Shown piece by piece: positions 37,583 through 46,657 of a stretch of DNA of 64,000 nucleotides; the first letter of the stretch is position 1, and the number at the start of each line of letters is the position of its first letter. The stretch lies in the NCBI RefSeq assembly GCF_025717515.1, contig NZ_JAJIRN010000004.1:248001-312000 (forward strand). The letters are read 5' to 3'. Origin of the DNA: Roseateles oligotrophus. Its GTDB lineage: Bacteria > Pseudomonadota > Gammaproteobacteria > Burkholderiales > Burkholderiaceae_C. Made by a program: the position numbers and the translations under genes. The notes beneath the pieces are model-generated. The model had not been told where the DNA came from, did not search any database, and saw nothing but the letters and a program-made list of their open reading frames with translations.

Positions 37583-38470
37583 ATGAAAGCAAATCACGTC
37601 TCAATTGCCAAGCGCCTGCTGCTCAAACTCATGCTGCGCTGTGCCTTGCCCCTGGCTTCTGTGCTGAGCTTGATGCCCACAGTGCAAGCAGCTGACGAAC
37701 CGACCTACCGCTTCTCGCCAGTCAACCAGGCCAGCATCGCGCTGTCGGCCGATTACTGGAACCCCATCGTGGCCTATGTATCGGAGAAAAGCGGCGTCAA
37801 GTTGGTGCTCAAAATCGGCCGCACCTCGGCCGACACCACCGCCTATGTGCTGGCTCAAGAGGTCGAGTTTGTGTTCAGCAACCACCTCTTCAGCCCCGAA
37901 CGAGACAAGCTCGGCTGGAAGGTGTTCGGCCGCCGCTTGACGCCACCGATTCATGGCCAGTTGATCGTGCCGGCCGATTCGGCCATCACCGACATCGCCC
38001 AGCTCGGCGGCAAGGATGTGGTCTATCCAGGCCCCGAGGCGTTCGTGTCCTACAAGGTGCCCTACGCTCAGCTGCTGAACCAAAAAATCGACACCAAGGT
38101 GGTGTTCGCGGGCAATACCGACGGGGCGCTGGCACAACTGTTCAGCGGCAAGGTGGCGGCGGCCGGCGTCAATTCGCAACTGGCCGAGAACTACGGTCGC
38201 CGCGAGAACAAGAAGTTCCGCGTCTTGTGGAGTTCGGAGCCCATGCATGACCTGGCCCTGATGGCAGCGGCCAAGGTGCCCGAGAAAGATGTGCAGGCGG
38301 TCGCCAAAGCCTTTGCCGGCATGCACAAAGACCCCAGGGGCCAGGCGATTCTGCAAGAAGTATCCAAGCATGTCGGCCTGACCCAGGAGGCCCATTTCAT
38401 CAGCTCCGATGGCAGTGAATACGCGCCCTACCGCAAGTTCTACCAGACCGCGCCGGCGCAGTTGCGCTAA
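37583..38470 (+). CDS. PhnD-like periplasmic phosphate/phosphonate-type binding protein
   Basis: A 295-residue solute-binding protein. A long signal peptide (about 1-36) ends VQAADEPTYRF. The mature part follows the PhnD/SsuA-like fold: FSPVNQASIALSADYWNPIV, the VEFVFSNHLFSPE loop and a late FISSDGSEYAPYRKFY. No ABC permease or ATPase lies nearby; two histidine kinases follow 22 bases downstream, so it probably acts as a sensor subunit presenting a ligand to a kinase and not as a transporter part. The ligand is unknown. The upstream in-frame codons look non-coding; the ATG at 37583 begins the signal peptide. Confidence 0.85.
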   Translation: MKANHVSIAKRLLLKLMLRCALPLASVLSLMPTVQAADEPTYRFSPVNQASIALSADYWNPIVAYVSEKSGVKLVLKIGRTSADTTAYVLAQEVEFVFSNHLFSPERDKLGWKVFGRRLTPPIHGQLIVPADSAITDIAQLGGKDVVYPGPEAFVSYKVPYAQLLNQKIDTKVVFAGNTDGALAQLFSGKVAAAGVNSQLAENYGRRENKKFRVLWSSEPMHDLALMAAAKVPEKDVQAVAKAFAGMHKDPRGQAILQEVSKHVGLTQEAHFISSDGSEYAPYRKFYQTAPAQLR

Positions 38471-38491
38471 GCCATCGAGCGTTCGCGATCC

Positions 38492-40771
38492 ATGCTGCTC
38501 AGCCGCCTGCTGCCCTCCAGCCTGATCGGGAGGGTGTTTCTGCTCTATCTCGTTTCTATGCTGCTCTTTATGGGCGGGGCCTTGGGCTGGTACGCCTCAC
38601 GCAGCTACACAAGCAGCATCGCCAACGCGCAGGACTCGGCCCTCACCTTGATCAGTCTGTTGGGCCCGGTGGTGACCGATTCGGCGGTCATCGGCGATTA
38701 CGAAACCATCGAGCGTGCTTTGGAGCGCAGTGCCAAACATGCCGACATCGGCGCCGCGCTCTTCATTGACCTGAAGGGTGGGCGGATCGAGCGGCGGGGA
38801 CATGAGGCGCCGAAATCACATGCACCGGCTTGGCTGGAGCGCGCAATTGCCGAGCAGCTCGATGACCTCAACCTCAATATCGGGGCCGGCGGCAAGGACT
38901 ACGGCGTACTGCGCATGCACTTCAGCACCGAGCAGATCGCGGCCGATTTCTGGGAGCAAACAGTTTTCGCCCTGAGCCTGGCCGGATTGTGTTTGCTGGC
39001 CAGCCTAGCCTTGGTGTGGTGGCCACTGAAGCATTGGTTAGGCAAGCTCGGCCAGATCCAGGCCTTTGGTGAGCAGATGCAGGTGGCAGGCGGGGTCTTG
39101 AGCCCGATGCAGGCAGAAGACGCCCCGCTGGAGTTTCGCAAGACTTTTGAGGTATTGAACCAGGCGGCGTATTCGCTCCAACTGGAGCGTGAACGCGCCA
39201 CAGTGACACTCGCGGCGATCGGCGACGGCATCGCTACCACCGATGCGGCCGGCCAGATCATGTTGGCCAATCCGGTCTTGGCCGATATGCTGAACTGCGC
39301 GCAGGCGGGCCTGCTGGGCCAGCGAATTCAGACTCTATTGCCCGAGCTGCCGGCCAGCCTGCCGCTTGATTTAAGCGGAGCAAAGAGCTGGTCGATGCGC
39401 TTGCGTCCAAACCACGCGCAAGCCGGCAGCCGGTCCAAGGTCTTGGACCTGAGCGCCTCTTTGATCGCCGGCCCCGACGGCGTGGTGGCGGGCTATGTGT
39501 TGGCGTTCCGTGATATCACGGAGCAGCAGGCGCTTGAGGATAAATTGCAAAGCGAATTGAGCGAACGCGCAACCGCCTTGCAGACGCTGCGCGGCATGTT
39601 GCAGGCGCCCGCCAACTCAACGACCACCGGCGCCGCCGATGGCAGGGCCAACGATGACATCACCGCAGTCTTGCAACTGGTGCAAAACCTGCTGGCCAGT
39701 TTGCGCGAACGGGGCGAACAGCTGGCGACGATTTTTGCACTCAGCCCGGACGGCTTTGTATCATTTGATGCCGCACGGGTAACGCGTTATATCAGCCCGG
39801 CGTTCGCGCGCTTGGCTGGCTTGGAGGCCGGTGCCGGGCTCGGCCTTCACGAGGCCGAATTGATGCAGCAATTGACCGCGAACTGTCAGCCAAGCGCTTT
39901 GCGGCCCGATTTTTCGGTCCTGCGCCAGGGCAAGCTGCGCATCGAGCTTGAGCGGCCGACCCGCCGTGTGTTGGAGCTGACCTTGCATGAAGGTGGGCGT
40001 GGCCAGGGCCAGAGCGTCTCGCAACTGCTGCACCTCAGCGATGTCACGCATCAGGTCGAGGTCGAGCAGATGAAGAGCGAGTTCCTGTCCACTGCGGCGC
40101 ATGAATTGCGCACGCCTATGGCCAGTATTTACGGGTTCACCGAGTTGCTGATGACTCGAGAAGTGGCGCCCGAAAAGCAAAAGCTGATGTTGACGCGAAT
40201 CTATCGGCAATGCGAAGCGATGATCGCCATCCTCAACGAACTGCTGGACCTGGCCCGCATCGAAGCGCGGCGCGGCAAAGACTTCGAGCTTGAGCGCTGC
40301 GAACTGAACAATCTGGTGGATGAGGTGGTGCAGGACTACCCACCACCAACCGATCGCAGCGCACCTGTGGTGAACTTTGGGCTGCCGCAGGTGCAGGTCC
40401 ACGTGGACCGCAAGAAGCTGCAACAGGTGCTGCGCAACCTGCTGTCAAACGCCTACAAATACTCGCCCAGCGGCGGAGATGTCGCAATCCGTGTTTTTGC
40501 CGAGGCTGCGTCGGACCGCAAAGAGGTCTGCATCGAGGTGCAGGACCATGGCATTGGCATGACGGCCGAGGAGCTGTCTCATGTCAGTGAACGCTTCTAC
40601 CGCGCCGACAAATCCGGCACCGTGCTGGGCACGGGCTTGGGCATGAGCATCGTCAAGGAAATCGTCGAGTTGTTGGGCGGTCAGATGCGTTTGAGCAGCG
40701 AGCCCGGCCTGGGCACCACCGTACGGCTGAGCCTGCCCCGACTGGAAGACTTTCCGGCAAGGATCGCATGA
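38492..40771 (+). CDS. membrane histidine kinase with two PAS-like domains
   Basis: A 759-residue sensor kinase. Membrane segments lie at about 13-34 and 155-178, enclosing a periplasmic domain of about 120 residues (ALTLISLLGPVVTDSAVIGD). A first PAS-like domain (about 232-345, TVTLAAIGDGIATTDAAGQI) is followed by a linker and a second (about 410-525, IFALSPDGFVSFDA). The dimerisation domain has the phosphorylated H537 in AAHELRTPM, then the ATPase domain with LRNLLSNAYKYSP, DHGIGM and GTGLGMSIVK. No receiver is attached. It overlaps the next kinase gene by four bases (ATGA). It likely signals to the divergent response regulator. Confidence 0.92.
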   Translation: MLLSRLLPSSLIGRVFLLYLVSMLLFMGGALGWYASRSYTSSIANAQDSALTLISLLGPVVTDSAVIGDYETIERALERSAKHADIGAALFIDLKGGRIERRGHEAPKSHAPAWLERAIAEQLDDLNLNIGAGGKDYGVLRMHFSTEQIAADFWEQTVFALSLAGLCLLASLALVWWPLKHWLGKLGQIQAFGEQMQVAGGVLSPMQAEDAPLEFRKTFEVLNQAAYSLQLERERATVTLAAIGDGIATTDAAGQIMLANPVLADMLNCAQAGLLGQRIQTLLPELPASLPLDLSGAKSWSMRLRPNHAQAGSRSKVLDLSASLIAGPDGVVAGYVLAFRDITEQQALEDKLQSELSERATALQTLRGMLQAPANSTTTGAADGRANDDITAVLQLVQNLLASLRERGEQLATIFALSPDGFVSFDAARVTRYISPAFARLAGLEAGAGLGLHEAELMQQLTANCQPSALRPDFSVLRQGKLRIELERPTRRVLELTLHEGGRGQGQSVSQLLHLSDVTHQVEVEQMKSEFLSTAAHELRTPMASIYGFTELLMTREVAPEKQKLMLTRIYRQCEAMIAILNELLDLARIEARRGKDFELERCELNNLVDEVVQDYPPPTDRSAPVVNFGLPQVQVHVDRKKLQQVLRNLLSNAYKYSPSGGDVAIRVFAEAASDRKEVCIEVQDHGIGMTAEELSHVSERFYRADKSGTVLGTGLGMSIVKEIVELLGGQMRLSSEPGLGTTVRLSLPRLEDFPARIA

Positions 40772-43548
40772 CGTGGCGGCCTAACACCAAGGCCTTCGCA
40801 ACTAGGGTTTTGCTGGAGGTTCTTGGGCTGCTGCTGCTCGCCTATCTGCTGCACCGATTCTGGCTGCAGCAGCTCTTGGCCGAGCAGCCGTGGGAATTCG
40901 AGGTTTGGACCGAGCTATTGATCTACACCTTGCCGGTCAGCGCGCTGATGGTGTGGCGCGGCATCCGCTTGGCGAGACAGACCATGACACAGAAAGTAGG
41001 TCGCCCGCTGCAGTCTCTGATCCTGAATTGCTCGGCGGTGTTCGCGCTCGGCCTGGCCCTCAGTGCCGGACTGGTGCTTTACCAGATTGAAAGCGTCAAG
41101 GCCACCGCCCAAGCGCGCTTCGACCATCTGGTTGAGTTGCTGGCCAGCGATGTCAAGTCCCAATTCGAATTGCCGGCCAAGGGCTTGCGTGGACTGGCGG
41201 CCTTATACGAAGCACGACTGCAGTTTCATGGCGATGAATTTCGTCGTTATGTCGTGGCTCGCAATATGTTGCAGGACTTCCCCGGCATTCGCGGCTTTGG
41301 TTTCATCGAGCGGGTCGAGCGGGTAGAACTTGAGAATTTCATGCAACGCGAAATTTCCAGGGAGCATGACTTCAGGGTCAAGACCACAGGCGACGCCGCC
41401 GATCTCTACATCATCAAATACATCGAGCCCTTGGCAAATAATCTGCCGGCACTGGGCTTCGATATTGGCTCCGAGCCGGTGCGGCGCGCTGCCGCCGAGC
41501 GAGCAATACGCAGCGGGCAGCCGACGTTGACCCCGTTTCTCAAGCCCATGGGCGATCCGCAGAGCAAGATCGGTTCCTCTGACTTCCTCTTCATGCTGCC
41601 CGTGCACCACATCGGCGCGAGTCTGAATCAGGAAGAACAGCGCCTGTCGGCCACCGCGGGCCTGCTCTATGCGCCCATCGTGTTGACCGAGTTGCTCGCC
41701 GACATTGGTCACACGACCCAGGGACTGCTCGACTTTGAACTGTTTGAGGGCAACGACAAGGCAAAGGCAGCAGCACTGCTGTTTGATCTGGACGGCGACC
41801 ACAAGCCAAGGACCGGCAAGCCTCTGGCCGAGGTCAGGCGGGGACGGATGTTCCAGGTTTCACAAACCATCTTCGTCGGCGCGCAGCCCCTCACGCTGCT
41901 ATTCAGCAGCACCAAACAATTTGACAACTTGGTGATAGAAGGCAAGCCTTTTTGGGTCGGCGTGGGCGGTGTCGCCTTGAGCATGATGAGTGTGTTTGTG
42001 CTGTGGTTGTTTGGCATCGGCCGCGCCCGCGCCCTCTTCATCGCCGACGAGATGACGGCCGGATTTCGCCAGGCAAGCATCGAGGCGCAGGCTGCCCTGC
42101 GCGAGCATCAGTTCTTGCTAGACACCCTCAAGCATCACTCGCTGGTTTCCAGCGCCGATGCAAAAGGCCTGTTCACCTATGCCAACGACGAGTTTTGCCT
42201 GGTCAGCGGCTATCGGCGCGATGAACTGCTGGGCGAACGCTTTGACATGGTGCGCATCTTGCCGGAGTCGGAAGCGAGCTTGAAGGATGCCCGCACACAG
42301 ATCTTCAAGGGCCGACTCTGGTCGGGAGAGTTGGCTCATCTGAGCAAGCAAGGGCAAGCCTATTGGGTCAAAACGACCATCGCACCCTTTCTGGACGCCA
42401 GCGGGCAGATTGAACGCTTTGTTGCCATCCACACCGACATCAGCCTGCAGAAGCGGGCGCAGGCCGAGATGCGCGTGCGCAGCGAGCAACTGGCCGCCAT
42501 CTTTGCGCTCAGCCCGGACGGCTTTGTCTCCTTCGACGCCCAGCATTTGGTGCGCTATATCAGCCCGGCGTTCTGCACGCTGAGTGGCATCGCGAACGAG
42601 ACCGCGCTCGGCTTGGACGAAGACGCATTGCTGGCTCTGCTGAGGGAGCAAGGGCATCAGCAGGCGGCCAAAGTGAGCATGGCGCAACTGCGTGAAGCCA
42701 GCCGCTTGATCGAACTCGAACGGCCGACCCACAAGGTGCTGGAGCTGACCTTGCGCCAGAGCAGCAGCACCGAAATCGCGCAGGTCCTGCAACTGCGAGA
42801 CGTCAGCCACCAGGCCGAGGTTGATCGCATGAAGAGCGAGTTTTTGCATACCGCAGCGCATGAGTTGCGCACGCCGATGGCGAGCATTTACGGCTTCAGC
42901 GAGCTGCTGATTTCACGCGAAATGGCGCCCGAGCGGCAAAAGCAATTCCTGCAGAAAATCTATCGCCAGAGCCAGGTGATGGTGTCCATCATCAACGATC
43001 TGCTGGACCTGGCGCGGATGGAAGCCAGGCGAGACAAAGACCTCGACCTGCAAGCGGTCGATCTGGGCAGCTTGCTGACCCAGGCCGTCGAGCAGTTTGA
43101 AGTACCGACGGACCGCACTCCGGTCGAACTCGACTTGGGCAACACCCCCTGCCTCGTCAAGGTTGACCCCAAGAGCATGCTGCATGTGCTGCGCAACCTG
43201 CTCTCCAATGCCTACAAGTACTCGCCGCAAGGAGGCGCTGTAAGTTTGCGCATGCGGCTACCGCAAGCCGCCGAGCCAGGCCAGGTTTGCATCGAAATAC
43301 AAGACCAAGGCATAGGCATGACGGCCGAGCAACTGGCCCAGGTGACCGAGCGCTTCTATCGCGCCGACAAGTCGGGCAATGTGCTCGGCGCCGGTCTGGG
43401 CATGAGCATCGTCAAAGATATTCTCGACCTGCTGGGCGGCGAGTTGCAACTGTCCAGCGTGCCGGGGCAAGGAACTCTGGTACGGGTGCTGCTGCCCTTG
43501 GTCCCAGAGCAAGGCGCAAATATTCAATCGCAAGCCAAGGCGGGGTAA
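40768..43548 (+). CDS. CHASE-domain histidine kinase
   Basis: A 926-residue sensor kinase. Three or so hydrophobic segments near the N-terminus lead into a CHASE periplasmic domain (about 115-330, with KGLRGLAALYEAR and the GFGFIERVERVE region). A membrane segment follows at about 395-418. One PAS-like domain (about 445-560) carries TYANDEFCLVSGYRRDELLG, and a second IFALSPDGFVSFDA. Then comes HisKA with H698 in AAHELRTPM and an ATPase domain with LRNLLSNAYKYSP and GAGLGMSIVK. The last 330 residues closely resemble those of the preceding kinase. CHASE domains bind small extracellular molecules; the ligand is unknown. Confidence 0.92.
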   Translation: MTWRPNTKAFATRVLLEVLGLLLLAYLLHRFWLQQLLAEQPWEFEVWTELLIYTLPVSALMVWRGIRLARQTMTQKVGRPLQSLILNCSAVFALGLALSAGLVLYQIESVKATAQARFDHLVELLASDVKSQFELPAKGLRGLAALYEARLQFHGDEFRRYVVARNMLQDFPGIRGFGFIERVERVELENFMQREISREHDFRVKTTGDAADLYIIKYIEPLANNLPALGFDIGSEPVRRAAAERAIRSGQPTLTPFLKPMGDPQSKIGSSDFLFMLPVHHIGASLNQEEQRLSATAGLLYAPIVLTELLADIGHTTQGLLDFELFEGNDKAKAAALLFDLDGDHKPRTGKPLAEVRRGRMFQVSQTIFVGAQPLTLLFSSTKQFDNLVIEGKPFWVGVGGVALSMMSVFVLWLFGIGRARALFIADEMTAGFRQASIEAQAALREHQFLLDTLKHHSLVSSADAKGLFTYANDEFCLVSGYRRDELLGERFDMVRILPESEASLKDARTQIFKGRLWSGELAHLSKQGQAYWVKTTIAPFLDASGQIERFVAIHTDISLQKRAQAEMRVRSEQLAAIFALSPDGFVSFDAQHLVRYISPAFCTLSGIANETALGLDEDALLALLREQGHQQAAKVSMAQLREASRLIELERPTHKVLELTLRQSSSTEIAQVLQLRDVSHQAEVDRMKSEFLHTAAHELRTPMASIYGFSELLISREMAPERQKQFLQKIYRQSQVMVSIINDLLDLARMEARRDKDLDLQAVDLGSLLTQAVEQFEVPTDRTPVELDLGNTPCLVKVDPKSMLHVLRNLLSNAYKYSPQGGAVSLRMRLPQAAEPGQVCIEIQDQGIGMTAEQLAQVTERFYRADKSGNVLGAGLGMSIVKDILDLLGGELQLSSVPGQGTLVRVLLPLVPEQGANIQSQAKAG

Positions 43549-43688
43549 ACCATTGTTGTTTGAGCGTCTGCGAGGGCTTTTGTGCTGGCCTAATCGTGAG
43601 CTAAGACACAACTGCCATGCTGCGCGCTCCTGGCAGGCGGTTTACAGTGTGAATTGATAACAATTTCTGACCCAACCCCACAGCTTCC
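43549..43688 (+). promoter_or_regulatory. pilB upstream region with weak sigma-54-like element
   Basis: At 43631-43646 the bases TGGCAGGCGGTTTACA match the sigma-54 pattern TGGCAC-N5-TTGCA at the -24 GG and partly at -12 (TTTAC in place of TTTGC). An imperfect stem AATTG/CAATT (43652-43665) follows. The spacer is the only place for a pilBCD promoter after the kinase operon. The match is weak. Confidence 0.25.
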
Positions 43689-45410
43689 ATGGATGCCACC
43701 TTGGCCGAACCACCCCTGTCCGCCCTATCGGGTGTGGCGCGCATGCTGGTGCACGCCGGCAAGCTGAGCCCAAAGGTGGCCGAGGACCTTGTGCGTCAGG
43801 CCCGTGAAAAGAAACTCAGTTTCGTCAACTCGGTGATCGCTGCCGGCGTGGTTTCCTCGGTCGACCTGGCGCACACGCTGTCGACGGCGCTGGCCTTGCC
43901 GCTGCTGGATCTGAATGCGATGGATCCCCAGCGCATGCCGCAAAACATCATCGACGGCAAGCTGGCCTTGCAGTATCAGGTGGTGGTGCTGGGACGGCGC
44001 GGCAGCCGACTCTTCATTGGCGGGGCGGACCCGACCGACCAGGAAGTGGTGGAGCGGATCAAGTTCGCCACCCAATTGGCACCCGAATGGATCATTGTCG
44101 AACACGACAAGTTGGCCAAACTCTTGACCGGTGCGGGCAGCAGCGCCAGCGAAACACTGGAGTCGATGGCCGGCGAGGACTTCGACTTCGACATCGACGA
44201 GGGCGAGGCCGCGCCTGCGCCGGAAGCCGCCGAGCTGGGTGATGTGGAGGATGCACCGGTGGTGCGTTTTCTGCAGAAAATGTTGGTCGACGCGATCAAT
44301 ATGCGAGCCTCGGACCTGCACTTCGAGCCCTACGAATATCACTACCGAGTGCGCTTCCGGGTTGACGGCGAACTGCGCGAAATTACCCAGCCGCCGATCG
44401 CCATCAAGGACAAACTGGCCTCGCGTATCAAGGTACTCTCAAGGCTGGACATCGCCGAACGCCGGGTGCCGCAAGACGGCCGCATGAAGCTGAAGTTCGG
44501 CGCCAAGTCGATCGACTTCCGCATCAGCACCTTGCCGACGCTGTTCGGCGAGAAGATCGTGATCCGGATTCTTGACCCCTCATCGGCCAAGTTAGGCATT
44601 GAGGCACTGGGCTACGAGAAGATCGAGAAGGAACGCCTGCTCGCCTGCATCTCGCGCCCTTACGGCATGGTGTTGGTGACGGGCCCTACCGGCTCGGGTA
44701 AAACGGTGTCGCTCTACACCTGTCTGAATATCCTCAACCAGCCGGGCGTCAACATATCGACGGTCGAAGACCCGGCCGAAATCAACTTGCCCGGCATCAA
44801 CCAGGTGAATGTGAACGACAAGGCGGGCTTGAGCTTTTCGGCCGCGCTGAAGTCATTTCTGCGCCAGGACCCGGACATCATCATGGTCGGCGAGATTCGT
44901 GATCTGGAGACTGCCGACATCGCCATCAAGGCCGCTCAGACCGGCCATATGGTGATGTCCACGCTACACACCAACGACGCGCCAAAGACGCTGACTCGGC
45001 TGTTGAACATGGGCGTGGCACCGTTCAATATTGCCTCCAGCGTTTTGCTGATTACCGCCCAACGCCTGGTGCGCCGCCTGTGCGAAAACTGCAAGGCGAG
45101 CGCCGAATACCCTCACGATGCGCTGCTGCGGGCAGGCTTTCTGGAAGAAGAGTTGGACGGCAGTTGGAAGCAATATCGGGCGGTCGGCTGCTCAAGTTGT
45201 AACAACGGTTACCGTGGACGGGTCGGGCTTTACCAAGTGATGCCAATTTCCGAGTCGATTCAGCGCATCATCCTGGCCGAGGGCTCGGCGATGGACATCG
45301 CGGTGCAGGCCAAGCTCGAGGGCGTGCGGGACCTCCGCCAGTTTGGTTTGGTCAAGGTCAAACTTGGCGTCACAACGCTGGAAGAAGTGCTGGCCGCCAC
45401 CAATGAATAA
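43689..45410 (+). CDS. pilB: type IV pilus assembly ATPase PilB
   Basis: A 573-residue secretion ATPase that drives pilus extension. An N-terminal MshEN-type domain (about 1-150) leads to the ATPase core: Walker A GPTGSGKT near 331-338, the Asp box TVEDPAEINLPGINQV, Walker B DIIMVGEIRDLETADIA and the His box STLHTND. The zinc-binding cysteines CENC and CSSC are present near the C-terminus. An acidic stretch (EDFDFDIDEGEA) links the two halves. It is first of pilBCD and 17 bp from pilC. Confidence 0.95.
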   Translation: MDATLAEPPLSALSGVARMLVHAGKLSPKVAEDLVRQAREKKLSFVNSVIAAGVVSSVDLAHTLSTALALPLLDLNAMDPQRMPQNIIDGKLALQYQVVVLGRRGSRLFIGGADPTDQEVVERIKFATQLAPEWIIVEHDKLAKLLTGAGSSASETLESMAGEDFDFDIDEGEAAPAPEAAELGDVEDAPVVRFLQKMLVDAINMRASDLHFEPYEYHYRVRFRVDGELREITQPPIAIKDKLASRIKVLSRLDIAERRVPQDGRMKLKFGAKSIDFRISTLPTLFGEKIVIRILDPSSAKLGIEALGYEKIEKERLLACISRPYGMVLVTGPTGSGKTVSLYTCLNILNQPGVNISTVEDPAEINLPGINQVNVNDKAGLSFSAALKSFLRQDPDIIMVGEIRDLETADIAIKAAQTGHMVMSTLHTNDAPKTLTRLLNMGVAPFNIASSVLLITAQRLVRRLCENCKASAEYPHDALLRAGFLEEELDGSWKQYRAVGCSSCNNGYRGRVGLYQVMPISESIQRIILAEGSAMDIAVQAKLEGVRDLRQFGLVKVKLGVTTLEEVLAATNE

Positions 45411-45427
45411 TTTGAGCCCGGGAGTGG

Positions 45428-46648
45428 ATGAATATGGCAACAAAACCCAAGCCGGTTAACGAGACCACTTTCGAGTGGGAAGGCAAGGACCGCAACGGAA
45501 AACTTGTACGGGGCGAAATTCGCGCGGGCGGCGAGGCCATGGTCAGCGCCACGCTGCGGCGCCAGGGCATTCTCGTCAGCAAGGTCAAAAAACGCCGCGT
45601 CAGCGGCGGCAAACCGATCAAGCAAAAAGACATCGCGGTCTTCACCCGCCAACTCGCGACGATGATGCGGGCCGGCGTGCCGCTGCTGCAGTCCTTCGAA
45701 ATCGTTGGGCGCGGCAGCGTCAACCCGCAGATGACACGCTTGCTCAACGACATTCGCCAAGACGTGGAGACAGGCACCAGTTTGTCGACCGCGCTGCGCA
45801 AGCATCCGCTCTATTTTGATGCGCTGTACTGCAATCTGGTCGAGGCCGGCGAAGCGGCCGGTATCTTGGAATCGCTGCTGGACCGCCTGGCCATTTATCA
45901 AGAAAAAACCATGGCGCTGAGGAACAAGATCAAGTCGGCGCTGACCTACCCAATCGCCGTCTTGTCGGTGGCTTTTGTGGTGGTGGCGGTGATCATGATT
46001 TTCGTGGTGCCGGCCTTCAAGGACGTCTTCAAATCCTTCGGCGCCACCTTGCCGACACCGACCTTGATCGTGATCGCGATGTCGGAGTTTTTCGTCTCCT
46101 ACTGGTGGGCGATCTTTGGCGGCATCGGCGGCGGCCTCTATTTCTTCTTCCAGTCATGGAAGCGCTCGGTCAAGATGCAGGCCACGATGGACAGGCTCTT
46201 GTTGAAAATCCCGGTGTTTGGCGATCTGCTCTACAAATCGGCGGTGGCACGCTGGACCCGCACCCTGTCCACTATGTTCGCCGCCGGCGTGCCGCTGGTG
46301 GAAGCACTGGACTCGGTCGGCGGCGCTTCGGGTAATGCGGTCTTTTCCGAGGCCACCGAAAAGATTCAGCGCGACGTCTCGACCGGCACCGCCCTGACCA
46401 CTTCGATGCAGGCCACCGGCATCTTCCCGAGCATGGTTTTGCAGATGGCGGCCATCGGCGAAGAATCCGGCTCGCTCGACCATATGCTGTCAAAGTCGGC
46501 CGAGTTCTATGAGGACGAGGTCGATGAGGCGGTGAACGCGCTGGCCAGTCTGATGGAGCCCTTCATCATCGTCGTGCTGGGCACCATCATCGGCGGCATC
46601 GTGGTGGCCATGTATCTACCAATTTTCAAACTCGGACAAGTGGTCTGA
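45428..46648 (+). CDS. pilC: type IV pilus inner-membrane platform protein PilC
   Basis: A 406-residue polytopic protein of the GspF/PilC family. Two homologous cytoplasmic domains (about 70-190 and 275-400) each carry the T2SSF pattern (FTRQLATMMRAGVPLLQSFE and WTRTLSTMFAAGVPLVEALD), separated by membrane segments at about 175-200 and 215-240. A C-terminal membrane segment ends the protein (IIVVLGTIIGGIVVAMYLPI). It forms the platform on which PilB acts. GGAG is four bases before the ATG; a second ATG two codons later is possible. Confidence 0.95.
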   Translation: MNMATKPKPVNETTFEWEGKDRNGKLVRGEIRAGGEAMVSATLRRQGILVSKVKKRRVSGGKPIKQKDIAVFTRQLATMMRAGVPLLQSFEIVGRGSVNPQMTRLLNDIRQDVETGTSLSTALRKHPLYFDALYCNLVEAGEAAGILESLLDRLAIYQEKTMALRNKIKSALTYPIAVLSVAFVVVAVIMIFVVPAFKDVFKSFGATLPTPTLIVIAMSEFFVSYWWAIFGGIGGGLYFFFQSWKRSVKMQATMDRLLLKIPVFGDLLYKSAVARWTRTLSTMFAAGVPLVEALDSVGGASGNAVFSEATEKIQRDVSTGTALTTSMQATGIFPSMVLQMAAIGEESGSLDHMLSKSAEFYEDEVDEAVNALASLMEPFIIVVLGTIIGGIVVAMYLPIFKLGQVV

Positions 46649-46657
46649 TCAGCACAA

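Noticed and set aside
43651-43668. A stretch resembling a lac operator (GAATTGATAACAATT)
   Set aside because: No LacI gene or sugar genes nearby; the likeness is short and probably accidental in an AT-rich promoter spacer.
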